A DNA stretch of 64,000 bases from Hymenobacter chitinivorans DSM 11115 (GCF_002797555.1 NZ_PGFA01000001.1:2852001-2916000), one strand, 5' to 3'; shown: positions 8,394-15,346, numbered from the stretch's first letter. Numbers and translations: made by a program. Notes: generated by a model from the letters alone, not told the origin.

Positions 8394-8605
8394 AAAAAAG
8401 AGTGTCCGCAGACGTGAAGTTGAAGGAAAAACGGCCGGCAGTAAGGCGGCGGCACCCACAATTCGGTGCCGCCGCCGGGCCGCGTGTAGAAAAGCTGATC
8501 CGCAGGACCCCACCCCCGACCCCTCCCCTCCGGGAGAGGGGAGCCGGGCGGCGCGGACGCAAGGTGCGAGCAGACGTGAGCCGGCGGAAAAGAGCTGCCA
8601 GGCGA

Positions 8606-8682
8606 CGGAAACGGGTAACAAGGTGGGTAGTCCGGGAGCGTATTTTCAAACGAAGGAATACTACCCGACGACACCGTTTCCG
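8606..8682 (-). ncRNA. Y-RNA-like gene 6 (minimal, no tRNA-like module)
   Basis: This is a 77-nt stem RNA with the same Ro-binding layout as the five larger genes upstream. The outer helix is CGGAAACGG/CCGTTTCCG (9 bp: 8674-8682 with 8606-8614). The asymmetric internal loop has TGTCGTC on the 5' side and ACCTTGTTAC on the 3' side. The inner helix is GGGTAGT/ACTACCC (8660-8666 with 8625-8631). ATTCCTTCG follows, and then a 20-nt loop in place of the tRNA-like domain. Known Y RNAs are closed stems bound by Ro through an internal-loop motif. This one is the last RNA before rtcB. Confidence 0.72.
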
Positions 8683-8693
8683 GCCCGGCTCCT

Positions 8694-8826
8694 GCAGTGG
8701 GCAACGGGGCGGGCAGCCCCTAAAACTGTGCTCTAACCAACTGAGCTACTGCCTGGCGGCAGGAAGGACTTGAACCTTCGACCCCAGTGCCCCTAGCGAA
8801 GTAAGGCTGCCCTACGGCACCACTGC
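8694..8826 (-). ncRNA. Y-RNA-like gene 5 with circularly permuted tRNA-like module
   Basis: The RNA reads outer helix GCAGTGG/CCACTGC (8820-8826 with 8694-8700), internal loop TGCCGTA opposite GCCCCGTTGC, and inner helix GGGCAGCC/GGCTGCCC (8805-8812 with 8711-8718). Then come CTTCG, a T-arm (AAGGTTCAAGTCCTT, 8764-8778), a closed acceptor-like hairpin CTGCC-gcca-GGCAG (8749-8762), and a canonical D-arm (GCTCAGTTGGTTAGAGC, 8730-8746). T-arm before D-arm, with the acceptor stem capped by a loop, is a circular permutation of tRNA. This is the layout described for YrlA-type bacterial Y RNAs. It is not an ordinary tRNA. Confidence 0.8.
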
Positions 8827-8834
8827 GGGATGTT

Positions 8835-8902
8835 GGTTGATTGTTGGTTGTTGTCCGTTCTGGCGTGTGGTCCCAACAACAATCAACAACCAACAATCAA
8901 CC
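8835..8902. repeat. Inverted repeat of TTGGTTG units inside the RNA array
   Basis: GGTTGATTGTTGGTTGTTG (8835-8853) and its exact reverse complement (8884-8902) flank 30 bp. The element separates Y-RNA-like genes 5 and 4, the only place where the array spacing exceeds 11 bp. A similar AACAACC motif is found inside the ATPase gene near 37807. Confidence 0.85.
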
Positions 8903-8912
8903 CTATACAAAA

Positions 8913-9057
8913 CTCGTTGGGGCAACTGGGTGCCCAGCCCGTTATCCTGCTCTAACCAGCTGAGCTACCGCCGCTCCGCAGAACGACGAGGAGGATTCGA
9001 ACCCCCGACCCGGGCATTAACAGTGCGAAGTAAGGCTAGGCTACGGCACCCAACGAG
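8913..9057 (-). ncRNA. Y-RNA-like gene 4 with circularly permuted tRNA-like module
   Basis: The outer helix is CTCGTTGG/CCAACGAG (9050-9057 with 8913-8920). The internal loop GTGCCGTA faces ACCCAGTTGCC. The inner helix GCCTAGCC/GGCTGGGC has 8 bp with one G-U. Then come CTTCG, the T-arm GGGGTTCGAATCC, a closed acceptor-like segment and the D-arm GCTCAGCTGGTTAGAGC (8949-8965). Its outer-helix sequence is unrelated to that of the neighbouring genes but keeps perfect pairing, which argues for selection on structure. Confidence 0.8.
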
Positions 9058-9065
9058 AGCCTATT

Positions 9066-9232
9066 CCATTCTGATTTCGGGGCAACAAACGGGGCGCCCT
9101 AACTACTGGCGCGTCTACGTTTCGCCACTGCTCACCGCGCGGCAAGCAGGCGGGAGTCGAACCCGCACGCCCTTGCGGGCACCAGGTAACGACGAAGGAT
9201 TGCGCCCCTACGGCACCCGAAAAAAAGAATGG
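9066..9232 (-). ncRNA. Y-RNA-like gene 3 with circularly permuted tRNA-like module
   Basis: The outer helix has two parts, CCATTCT/AGAATGG and TTTCGGG/CCCGAAA (9226-9232 with 9066-9072; 9216-9222 with 9075-9081). The internal loop is TGCCGTA opposite GTTTGTTGC. The inner helix is GGGGCGC/GCGCCCC (9202-9208 with 9091-9097). CCTTCG follows, then the T-arm GCGGGTTCGACTCCCGC (9150-9166), an acceptor-like hairpin CTGCT...AGCAG (9128-9149) and a D-arm of the long type, TGGCGAAACGTAGACGCGCCA split as TGGCGAAACG and TAGACGCGCCA (9107-9127). Confidence 0.8.
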
Positions 9233-9243
9233 GTAAGAACAGA

Positions 9244-9391
9244 CCAACCGGGGTAATAAAGGGGAAGCACGGCCGAAGCCATTCTGCTCTACCAAGCTGA
9301 GCTACTGCCGCCGCCGGGAAAACCCGGCACCGACAGGCGGGACTCGAACCCGCGACCCGAAGAAATGCTTCCCGACGACACCCGGCGGGAT
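9244..9391 (-). ncRNA. Y-RNA-like gene 2 with circularly permuted tRNA-like module
   Basis: The outer helix is centred on GCCGGG/CCCGGT with one mismatch further out. The internal loop is TGTCGTC opposite CTTTATTAC. The inner helix is GGGAAGCA/TGCTTCCC (8 bp). CTTCG follows, then the T-arm GCGGGTTCGAGTCCCGC (9337-9353), an acceptor-like hairpin capped CCGGG-tttt-CCCGG (9314-9327) and the D-arm GCTCAGCTTGGTAGAGC (9286-9302). A small GGCTTCGGCC hairpin sits between the D-arm and the inner helix. As in gene 6, T replaces C in the TGYCG motif, and the paired base in the 3' strand is A. Confidence 0.8.
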
Positions 9392-9395
9392 ATTG

Positions 9396-9570
9396 TACTC
9401 GATAAACCAAGCCCCGGGCCAGGGCTACGGGCGCCAGACGTTGTCGGCGCTGCTCGTGAAAACAGCGCAGCGGGAGTCGAACCCAGGCCGAGCCGTCCGA
9501 AGACAGCCGGCTTCACCAAGCGAAGTATCGCCCGGCGACGGCACCTGGCCCAAGAGTTGGTCATCGAGTA
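9396..9570 (-). ncRNA. Y-RNA-like gene 1, first of the array, with extended outer helix
   Basis: This is the longest outer helix of the array: TACTCGAT/ATCGAGTA (9563-9570 with 9396-9403), ACCAA/TTGGT and GGGCCAGG/CCTGGCCC. The internal loop is TGCCGTCGC opposite TAGC. The inner helix is CGGGCG/CGCCCG. ACTTCGC follows, then a T-arm core TGGGTTCGACTCCCG and an acceptor-like hairpin GCGCTG...CAGCGC (9447-9468). The D-arm is degenerate compared with genes 2-5. The gene lies 4 bp upstream of gene 2 in transcription order and 177 bp downstream of the PARG-like gene. Confidence 0.75.
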
Positions 9571-9617
9571 GTCGGAGGCGGGCCCGGCCCGTTTGGCCGG
9601 GCGTTTAGGCCCCCGAC
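9571..9617 (-). other. GC-rich nested hairpin ahead of the RNA array
   Basis: GCCCGGCC/GGCCGGGC closes a 5-nt loop inside an outer GTCGG/CCGAC pair. It sits between the PARG-like gene and the first Y-RNA-like gene. It lacks a U tract on the minus strand, so a processing or stability element is more likely than a terminator. The role is unknown. Confidence 0.4.
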
Positions 9618-9646
9618 AAGGTTGGTTTTAAGCGTGAAGAGGTACT

Positions 9647-9729
9647 GTAGAGACGCATACTTGCGTCTCGTCGGCCGCGCCACCCTGACGATTGTCGTTC
9701 AACGCTGAGACGCAAGGTTGCGTCTCTAC
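9647..9729. repeat. Fold-back repeat (GTAGAGACGCA type)
   Basis: GTAGAGACGCATACTTGCGTCTC (arm at 9647-9669, written here as GTAGAGACGCA and TTGCGTCTC) pairs with the arm at 9707-9729. Each arm is itself partly palindromic. The element sits 17 bp after the PARG-like stop codon and looks like a dispersed intergenic repeat. Confidence 0.75.
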
Positions 9730-9746
9730 ATTGTTCAGCGAGTGCC

Positions 9747-10580
9747 TTACCGGCCAGCCAGCTCCGCTTCGAAGGCCCGGAGCACTTCGTGCGGGGGCTT
9801 AGGGTCGAAGATGGCAAAGTCGATACGCCGGAAACTATTGCGCCAGCTCGGTTCCAGCAATACTTCGGCAAACAGCCGGGCAACTTGCGCCGGGTCGTTG
9901 CCGAAGACGCCACAGCCCCACGCCCCCAGTACCAGAGCCTCGCAGCCGTGGCGCAGGGCCAGGCCCAACACCTGCCGGATGCGCCGGCGCATGGTGGGTT
10001 CCAGCTCGGGCAGCAGCTCGGGGGAATTGCGCCGCAGGGCCCCGGCATTCACGGCCGGGGAGGTGATGATGTCGACGCGGTAGGGCTCCGGGAGCCAATG
10101 GCCGGCATCGTCGAGCAGCACCGGCACGCCGGGCGAGTAGATGGCGTAGTCGCTGTAGAGGCCATTGAGGTGGGCGTTGTGCTGGTACATCTCCGGAAAC
10201 TGCAGCTGGCACGGGTACAGGCCCGAGGAGCGGGCCAGGCTTTCTTCCTGGGCCTGACTGCCGCCCAGAAAGCCCCCGCCGGGGTTGCGGGCCGAGGCGA
10301 AGTTGAGCACCCCGACGCGGTTGAATTCCCGGCTCAGCCGGGTGGCAGCTTCGAGGGTAGTAGCCTGGTAGACCCGCACTTCGGCCGGAGTATTGCTGCT
10401 GAGTCCGGGTTCCTGCCCCACCGCTTCGGCGTCCGCCGGCCGGTAGAGCAGGCTGCCAGAGACGGCAGCGTGTTGCCAGGCCTCGATGCTGACTTCGGTC
10501 CCGCTACTGGTGTGGTAGCGGCCGGTGTCGAGGGCTTCGAGGGTGAGGCGGGCCAGTTGTTGACGATGTTCACGGTTCAT
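9747..10580 (-). CDS. PARG-like ADP-ribose hydrolase (TIGR02452/DUF2263 family)
   Basis: This 277-residue cytoplasmic macrodomain enzyme belongs to the microbial poly(ADP-ribose) glycohydrolase type. The diagnostic loop is present: NFASARNPGGG at 93-103, then FLGGSQAQEES with the catalytic Glu pair (QEE at 111-113). SRGAWGCGVFGNDP-like elements (GAWGCGVFGND) near 218-228 form the second ribose-binding loop. The family removes ADP-ribose from proteins or nucleic acids. Its place between Ro60 and the Y-RNA/RtcB genes on the same strand suggests that it edits modified RNA ends before ligation. That role is inferred. Confidence 0.9.
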   Translation of the reverse strand: MNREHRQQLARLTLEALDTGRYHTSSGTEVSIEAWQHAAVSGSLLYRPADAEAVGQEPGLSSNTPAEVRVYQATTLEAATRLSREFNRVGVLNFASARNPGGGFLGGSQAQEESLARSSGLYPCQLQFPEMYQHNAHLNGLYSDYAIYSPGVPVLLDDAGHWLPEPYRVDIITSPAVNAGALRRNSPELLPELEPTMRRRIRQVLGLALRHGCEALVLGAWGCGVFGNDPAQVARLFAEVLLEPSWRNSFRRIDFAIFDPKPPHEVLRAFEAELAGR

Positions 10581-10712
10581 AAACGGGGCAGGAATTAATC
10601 GAACTTCCTTGAAGGCGGGGAGCAGCGGCCGGATTGCCGCCGCTCCGTACCGCTTTAAGGGTCGCAGAGGGTGAAGTGAGTTGGGAGGTCTGACGATTAG
10701 CCGGCTTCCCTC

Positions 10713-12239
10713 CTACAGGTCTATTTTGTCAATTTCAGTTACGGCCGAGCCCCCGTTTTCCAGGGCCTGCAGCACGTCGAATACTTTATCCGACCAGCCG
10801 GCAATGAGCGCTACGCCGTGGCCTTCGCGCACTTCGAGCGGGGCCGCGCCGTGGCCGGCCAAGTCGAAGAGGTAAAGCCGGGCCTGGGGCGCCACGGTGC
10901 GGCGGTAGTCCAGCCAGGCCTGGGCCAGGCTGCCGCCGTCGCCGGTGCTGTTCCAGAGCTGGCAGTCGGTGAAGAGCATCACTTTATCTACCACCTCCCG
11001 GCGCTGCAACAGGTCCTTGATTACCAGGTGGCCGTTGGTGCTGTAGCCTACTTCGCCTTCGCGGCGGTAGAACTCCTGCACGTTTTGCAAAGTCCGGCCC
11101 CGGGGCAGGCTGATGCGCTTCCACGAGTCGCCGAACATGCCGGTGACTACGTGGCCGCAACGGCCCTGCAAGAGCATGCCGAGCACCAGGCCCACGTCGT
11201 AGAACAGCACTTTGCTGCGCGGGGACACGGGCTGCTGCATCGAGCCCGACACGTCGCAGGCTACCACCACGCGGGTGCTGGTATCGAAGCCGCGCAGGTT
11301 GGCCGTGCTGTGCGCAATGGCCGTTTCCAGGGCTTCCAGCACCAGTGGTACGTAGCCCGACTGCACCACCAGTACCTCGCGGTAGGCGGCCAGGAAGCGG
11401 AAGGGCAGCTGCTTGGCGCGACTCACGGCCTGCTCATTGCTGAGCGTGGCACACACCCGCTCCACCGCCCCGGCCGACACGTCGGCTTCGAGGATGTTGC
11501 GCAGGTTGCGCAGCAAGGCCATGTAGCCCAGCTTGCCGCTGGTAATCAGGGTTTCCCAGGCGGTGCGAAAAGCCGCCGTGCGCTCCTCCGCCGAAGCAAA
11601 GGCCTGCTGACCCAACGCCGACAGCTCGGTTTCCCAGGTGTAGGGCGTGGGCAGGGTGCCTTGCACGAGCTGGTCGAACAAGGCTTGCTGCTCGGCGTCC
11701 CGGGCCGTGGGGTGCACCAGGAACAGGGCGTCGCGCAGGCGTACCTGCCCGGCCCGGTCGTACTTGGCCAGCTGGTAGCCGTCGAACCGGTTGAAGCTCA
11801 GGGCCAGACCTTTCTGCACCTGCTTGGAGAGGCGGTTGAGGGTTTTTACCCCGGCCCGCTCGTTGGCTTGGGCGTAGTAGGCCAGCAGCTCCGTTATTTC
11901 GTCGGCGCGCTGCACCACCCGGGCTACCAGGCGGCTCACCAGGCTGCTGCCGCTATGCTGGCGGGCCAGCTCCACGGTCAACACCAAGGGCACGGTGCGC
12001 AGGTAGAGCTGCTCCCGGGCGTACACGGCCAGGCGGGCCACAAACTCGGGGTCGTTGCGGGCCACCAACTCGCGCAGGCGCTGCAAACGAGTGTCGGCCT
12101 TTTCGTAGAACTGGTCGCTCAGGGCGGCCGTGGCAACGGCGGCGTAGAGCTCCAGCTGGGGCGTGAGGGTGTACGCTACCGCGCCGGCGTGGTTCAGGAC
12201 GGTGTTAGTGGCTTTGCGGAAGGGTAGATTGAAGCGCAT
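10713..12239 (-). CDS. rsr: Ro60/Rsr TROVE-domain RNA-binding protein
   Basis: This 508-residue protein is the bacterial Ro autoantigen orthologue. The HEAT-repeat TROVE ring spans about 15-310 (for example YAREQLYLRTVPLVLTVELA). The C-terminal von Willebrand A domain has a MIDAS motif DVSGS at 329-333. Known Ro proteins bind Y RNAs on the outside of the ring and misfolded RNA ends through the hole; in bacteria they work with PNPase or RtcB. The operon encodes its likely ligands, the six Y-RNA-like genes at 8606-9570. It lies 132 bp upstream of the PARG-like gene. Confidence 0.95.
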   Translation of the reverse strand: MRFNLPFRKATNTVLNHAGAVAYTLTPQLELYAAVATAALSDQFYEKADTRLQRLRELVARNDPEFVARLAVYAREQLYLRTVPLVLTVELARQHSGSSLVSRLVARVVQRADEITELLAYYAQANERAGVKTLNRLSKQVQKGLALSFNRFDGYQLAKYDRAGQVRLRDALFLVHPTARDAEQQALFDQLVQGTLPTPYTWETELSALGQQAFASAEERTAAFRTAWETLITSGKLGYMALLRNLRNILEADVSAGAVERVCATLSNEQAVSRAKQLPFRFLAAYREVLVVQSGYVPLVLEALETAIAHSTANLRGFDTSTRVVVACDVSGSMQQPVSPRSKVLFYDVGLVLGMLLQGRCGHVVTGMFGDSWKRISLPRGRTLQNVQEFYRREGEVGYSTNGHLVIKDLLQRREVVDKVMLFTDCQLWNSTGDGGSLAQAWLDYRRTVAPQARLYLFDLAGHGAAPLEVREGHGVALIAGWSDKVFDVLQALENGGSAVTEIDKIDL

Positions 12240-12328
12240 ATCTCGGGGAATTTTGAATTCTGAAGGGTGAATTATGAATTGGAAAAAGTCGGTGCTATTC
12301 AGAATTCAGAATGTATCATTCAGAATTC

Positions 12329-13609
12329 TCAGATGTGCTTGGACAAACTCAGCTGGGCTTCGGTGGCCCAGCGGGTCAGCCAGAACCGCTCCGCCTCGGT
12401 CATCACCCGGTTGTAACGGCCCCGCACCTGCACGATGGTGCGGTTGCGGAGTACTTCAAGCGTGAGGGTGCGGGCCCCGTCCAGCTTGAAGCCGAAGATG
12501 CCGCAGCGCCCCTGCTGGCAGGAGTACAGGTAGGAAGCCACGCAGTGCCGCAGGGCCCGGCCCTCGTCGACGAGCTCCTCGTAGGTGCGGAGCTGGGTGA
12601 TGCGGATGCGCTGGTCGTCGCCGCTCGTGAAGTCGTTCACGGGCAGCGGGTTCCAGGTAGTGGAAAGCAGCTCGCCGGCGTGGCGCCGCATGTGAGCCAG
12701 GCCCCGGTGCCACTGCTCGGTGCGGGCCAGCACACTTTCCATGGTGCGGCCCTTGAGCGAAAAACCCGGCTGGGGCGGCTCGCCATTGATGCCCACGGTG
12801 CGCTTCTGCTGAATCCAGTCGCACACCGGCCCAAACTGCTGCGGGTCGACCATGGGCGCGGCGGCAAAAAAGTCGACCACGCCGAGCCAGAAGTCGTCGT
12901 CGGGCCCCACGGTGCGGCTCCACTCGGTTTGGAGCACCGGGCCAATCCACTCCAGGGCCCCGCGGCAGGCCAGCTGCCCGTAGCGCAGGGCTTCGATGTA
13001 GGTGCAGCCGGCCGGGGCCTGCCGCATTGCGTGCTCCAGCTTCTTGGTCAGGGGCTGGGGCAAGCCCGGGAAGCTGCGCAACGACCGGCCGCAGCCCAGG
13101 TGAATGGTCAGCTCGGCCAGGTTGACGCCGGCGCAGTGCAGCTCGCCGGTGGCCCAGGCTTCGAGCACCCAGCCGGGCACGTCGCCGTAGTCGTCGTAGA
13201 GGTGGCGCACCAGGCTTTCCAGCTGCCGGTACACGTTGCGGGTGCGGGGCTGCCAGTCGGCCACGGCGCGCTTGCGGCACAGCAAGTGCGCCGTGAGTAC
13301 GCCCAGAATCGGCACCAGTTCGGGGCGCTCCAGTAGGCCGCTACGCTTGGCCGCCAGTTCCAGCAGGGCCTGGCGGGTGCGGAGCCGCTGGGTGTGGTTG
13401 CGGTTCATCACCCAGTGCTGGTAGCGCAGGGCCAGTGGCGAGTCGGCGGGGACCTGGGCGTGCAGCTCCTGGATGGTGGCGCAGGAAAAGAGAAAGTCAA
13501 TTTGCTGCCCGGCGGACCACTTGCGGCGGTCGGCGTGCCGGGCCAGGGCTACTAGGGCTTGCTCGGCGTCCCGGGTTTGGCGGGATACGGCTTTATTTCG
13601 GTTGGACAT
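12329..13609 (-). CDS. PcfJ-like protein of the RNA-repair operon
   Basis: This 426-residue protein has a C-terminal PcfJ-like domain. Its core is EGRALRHCVASYLYSC followed by GRCGIFGFKL and TLTLEVLRNRTIVQVRGRYN, with a conserved His-Cys pair. PcfJ proteins come from conjugative elements and also occur on chromosomes; their biochemistry is not established. The N-terminal 300 residues are helical and rich in Leu, Arg and Trp, with no recognised domain. It is the first gene of the minus-strand operon, 89 bp upstream of Ro60, so a role in recognising RNA or tRNA is plausible but inferred. Confidence 0.82.
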   Translation of the reverse strand: MSNRNKAVSRQTRDAEQALVALARHADRRKWSAGQQIDFLFSCATIQELHAQVPADSPLALRYQHWVMNRNHTQRLRTRQALLELAAKRSGLLERPELVPILGVLTAHLLCRKRAVADWQPRTRNVYRQLESLVRHLYDDYGDVPGWVLEAWATGELHCAGVNLAELTIHLGCGRSLRSFPGLPQPLTKKLEHAMRQAPAGCTYIEALRYGQLACRGALEWIGPVLQTEWSRTVGPDDDFWLGVVDFFAAAPMVDPQQFGPVCDWIQQKRTVGINGEPPQPGFSLKGRTMESVLARTEQWHRGLAHMRRHAGELLSTTWNPLPVNDFTSGDDQRIRITQLRTYEELVDEGRALRHCVASYLYSCQQGRCGIFGFKLDGARTLTLEVLRNRTIVQVRGRYNRVMTEAERFWLTRWATEAQLSLSKHI

Positions 13610-13851
13610 CGGGGTGAATTCCCTGCGCGAGGGTGGTTACCGATTGAAAAATCAGACTGAGGATTGGGCCCGAAGGCGGGCACACTGAGCAGAATTCTGA
13701 CGCTTTCGTACATGATGCTTTGCTTTAAGGGGTGAGGAAAATGAATTCACGTTTACCGCAAATTCAACCTGATATTTAATTTAATTCTTTACCAAAAAGG
13801 CATACCTATTCCACGTCGCCGTAAATTAGTTTTCGGCGAATACATAGTATG

Positions 13852-13889
13852 AAAAAGGCCCGGTTTCTGGGGAGAAGCCGGGCCTTTTT
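13852..13889 (-). terminator. Intrinsic terminator, near-symmetric
   Basis: AAAAAGGCCCGG and CCGGGCCTTTTT enclose a 14-nt loop. On the minus strand it follows the tiny ORF at 13911-14021. The flanking A and T runs would allow it to work on both strands. Confidence 0.85.
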
Positions 13890-13910
13890 CACGAATCAGT
13901 CACGTAGTAT

Positions 13911-14021
13911 TTACCTACGAGAAATGTTCAACGAAAAATCCCGGCCGCAATCCTTCCAGTCCCGGCGCGATGTCCGTTTGGGCTGGGGTTGGGAGTAGAA
14001 GCAGTTCTGCGCGAAGTGCAT
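13911..14021 (-). CDS. Possible 36-residue basic peptide
   Basis: An ATG-initiated frame encodes MHFAQNCFYS followed by a basic, Arg-rich stretch and RDWKDCGRDFSLNISRR-type end (two Cys, several Arg). It lies between two terminators (14044-14081 upstream and 13852-13889 downstream), so it occupies its own small transcription unit. No ribosome-binding site is clear and no family was recognised. It could equally be the body of a small RNA. Confidence 0.3.
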   Translation of the reverse strand: MHFAQNCFYSQPQPKRTSRRDWKDCGRDFSLNISRR

Positions 14022-14043
14022 GGCCGAAGAATGGAAAGGGGGT

Positions 14044-14081
14044 GAAAAACAAACCACCCGAACCTTCTGGGGTTCGGGTGG
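14044..14081 (-). terminator. Intrinsic terminator after the 25-residue ORF
   Basis: On the minus strand CCACCCGAACC and GGTTCGGGTGG form an 11-bp stem over a short loop, followed by TTTGTTTTTC. It starts about 30 bp after the stop of the ORF at 14111-14188. Confidence 0.9.
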
Positions 14082-14110
14082 CGAAAGTATCAGGAAAAAC
14101 CTGCTGCTAC

Positions 14111-14188
14111 TTAGCTATACCGAACCGCGGCCGAAGCCTCTGGCTTCATCCCGTCTTGCTTGCTGGTGTAGTTAAAGTGGCGTAGCAT
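14111..14188 (-). CDS. Possible 25-residue peptide with own promoter and terminator
   Basis: The frame encodes MLRHFNYTSKQDGMKPEASA followed by AVRYS. It is preceded by a good Bacteroidota promoter (14221-14252) and followed by a strong terminator, so a transcript of about 170 nt is likely. The region upstream is AT-rich (14210-14440), unlike the surroundings. Whether the product is a peptide or a small RNA cannot be decided here. No family was recognised. Confidence 0.45.
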   Translation of the reverse strand: MLRHFNYTSKQDGMKPEASAAVRYS

Positions 14189-14220
14189 GGTTTTGGTTGT
14201 TTTTCTGTGGTTGAGTGATG

Positions 14221-14252
14221 CAAATATGAAGGGACTTTTTGTATCCACCAAA
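14221..14252 (-). promoter_or_regulatory. Bacteroidota-type promoter
   Basis: On the minus strand TTTG (14249-14252) and CATATTTG (14221-14228) are 20 bp apart. This matches the -33 TTTG / -7 TAnnTTTG pattern in all but one position. It drives the tiny gene at 14111-14188. Confidence 0.6.
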
Positions 14253-14570
14253 TTAGTTCGAAAAATAATTTAAATATTTTTCTATTTAGAATAAATCAAC
14301 GGTTTTCTGGCCTTCACAATACGCAGCCGAAACCCCGGTTTTATTATTGCGCAATTCCTTTTTAGCTCCCGTAAATAACCGAGCAAAATCCCTTTTAAAA
14401 TGCGCAGCCTTTTGCTGGGCGAATTTAGCAGCCCTCTACGGCACTACGCCAGTCCGGGTTTACCGCCGGGGCTGGAGGGTAGGGCCGGCGCTGCGTTACG
14501 GCTGTATTATCGGTAGATGAAGATTCTATAACCTCTGCCGCAACGCCCTTACTTCCCCGCCGGTGCCGTC

Positions 14571-14578
14571 TACATTTG
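14571..14578 (+). promoter_or_regulatory. -7 element ahead of the ECF sigma gene
   Basis: TACATTTG matches the Bacteroidota -7 consensus TAnnTTTG exactly and ends 16 bp before the GTG start at 14595, giving a very short leader. No convincing -33 TTTG is visible. Confidence 0.45.
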
Positions 14579-14594
14579 GCGCAAACAACGCGCC

Positions 14595-15143
14595 GTGGCT
14601 ACTGACAACTTACTCGAGCTGCTCGAGCGGATCCGCAACGACGACTACCAGGCCTTCGAGCTCCTGTTTGAGGCCCAGTGGCGGGATTTGTACCGCTACG
14701 CCCACAAGGTGCTGCGCGACGCCCCCGACGCGGAAGACCTCACCCAGGAGCTGTTTTGTGACCTGTGGGCCAACCGCGGCCAGCTCCGGGTGCGCACCAA
14801 CGCAGCGGGCTACCTGCTGGGGGCCCTGCGCAAGAAAATCCTGACCCGCTTCCGCGACGCCGACATCCGGGCCCGGCACCACAAGGTCATTGGGGCCGCG
14901 CAGGAACCAGGAGCCGAGCTGACGTTTCGGCGCCTGGTCAGCCAGGATACGCTGCAGGCCATTCAGCACCAGGCCCAGGGGCTGCCGCCCAAGGAGAAAG
15001 AGGTGTTTTTGCTGGGCATGGTCGATGATTTCTCGGTCAAGGAAATAGCCGAGCGGTTTGCCACCTCCGAGCAGACCGTGCGCAACCAGCTCAGCAGCGC
15101 CCTGCACAAGCTCTCCCCCTTCCTGACCAAGCTGCTGAGCTAA
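14595..15143 (+). CDS. ECF sigma-70 factor, FecI-like
   Basis: This 182-residue alternative sigma factor starts at a GTG. Region 2 shows YQAFELLFEAQWRDLYRYAH and the DAEDLTQELFCDLW signature. Region 4 shows LPPKEKEVFLLGMVDDFSVK and a helix-turn-helix ending EQTVRNQLSSALHKL. This is the Bacteroidota FecI type that works with FecR anti-sigma factors and SusC proteins carrying STN domains. Its FecR is at 17083 and its SusC at 18125, with a phosphatase gene between the sigma factor and FecR. It probably drives transcription of the downstream transporter genes in response to substrate at the outer membrane. Confidence 0.94.
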   Translation: MATDNLLELLERIRNDDYQAFELLFEAQWRDLYRYAHKVLRDAPDAEDLTQELFCDLWANRGQLRVRTNAAGYLLGALRKKILTRFRDADIRARHHKVIGAAQEPGAELTFRRLVSQDTLQAIQHQAQGLPPKEKEVFLLGMVDDFSVKEIAERFATSEQTVRNQLSSALHKLSPFLTKLLS

Positions 15144-15346
15144 GCGCCCGTGTTACGGCTGGGTTAAATCAACCAGGAAGCATAGTTAGAAGGGCCGGCC
15201 TCTGCAACTACTGCTGCGGATGGCCGCCCGGCCGGCAAGCTCCCGGCCCGGGGGCTTTTCTTCTCCACCCGGACTGTACTCCGCAGTCTGGGGCCTAGTC
15301 CTCCCCTCTTCTTTTGCCCCGGCGGCGCCGGGGCCGCCTTTCCCCC

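Noticed and set aside
8694..9570. Cluster of ordinary tRNA genes on the minus strand (T-arm and D-arm motifs are obvious).
   Set aside because: The D-arm follows the T-arm in every unit, the acceptor-like stem is closed by a loop, and no anticodon arm or 3' end lies in the normal place. The units fit permuted tRNA-like Y RNAs instead.
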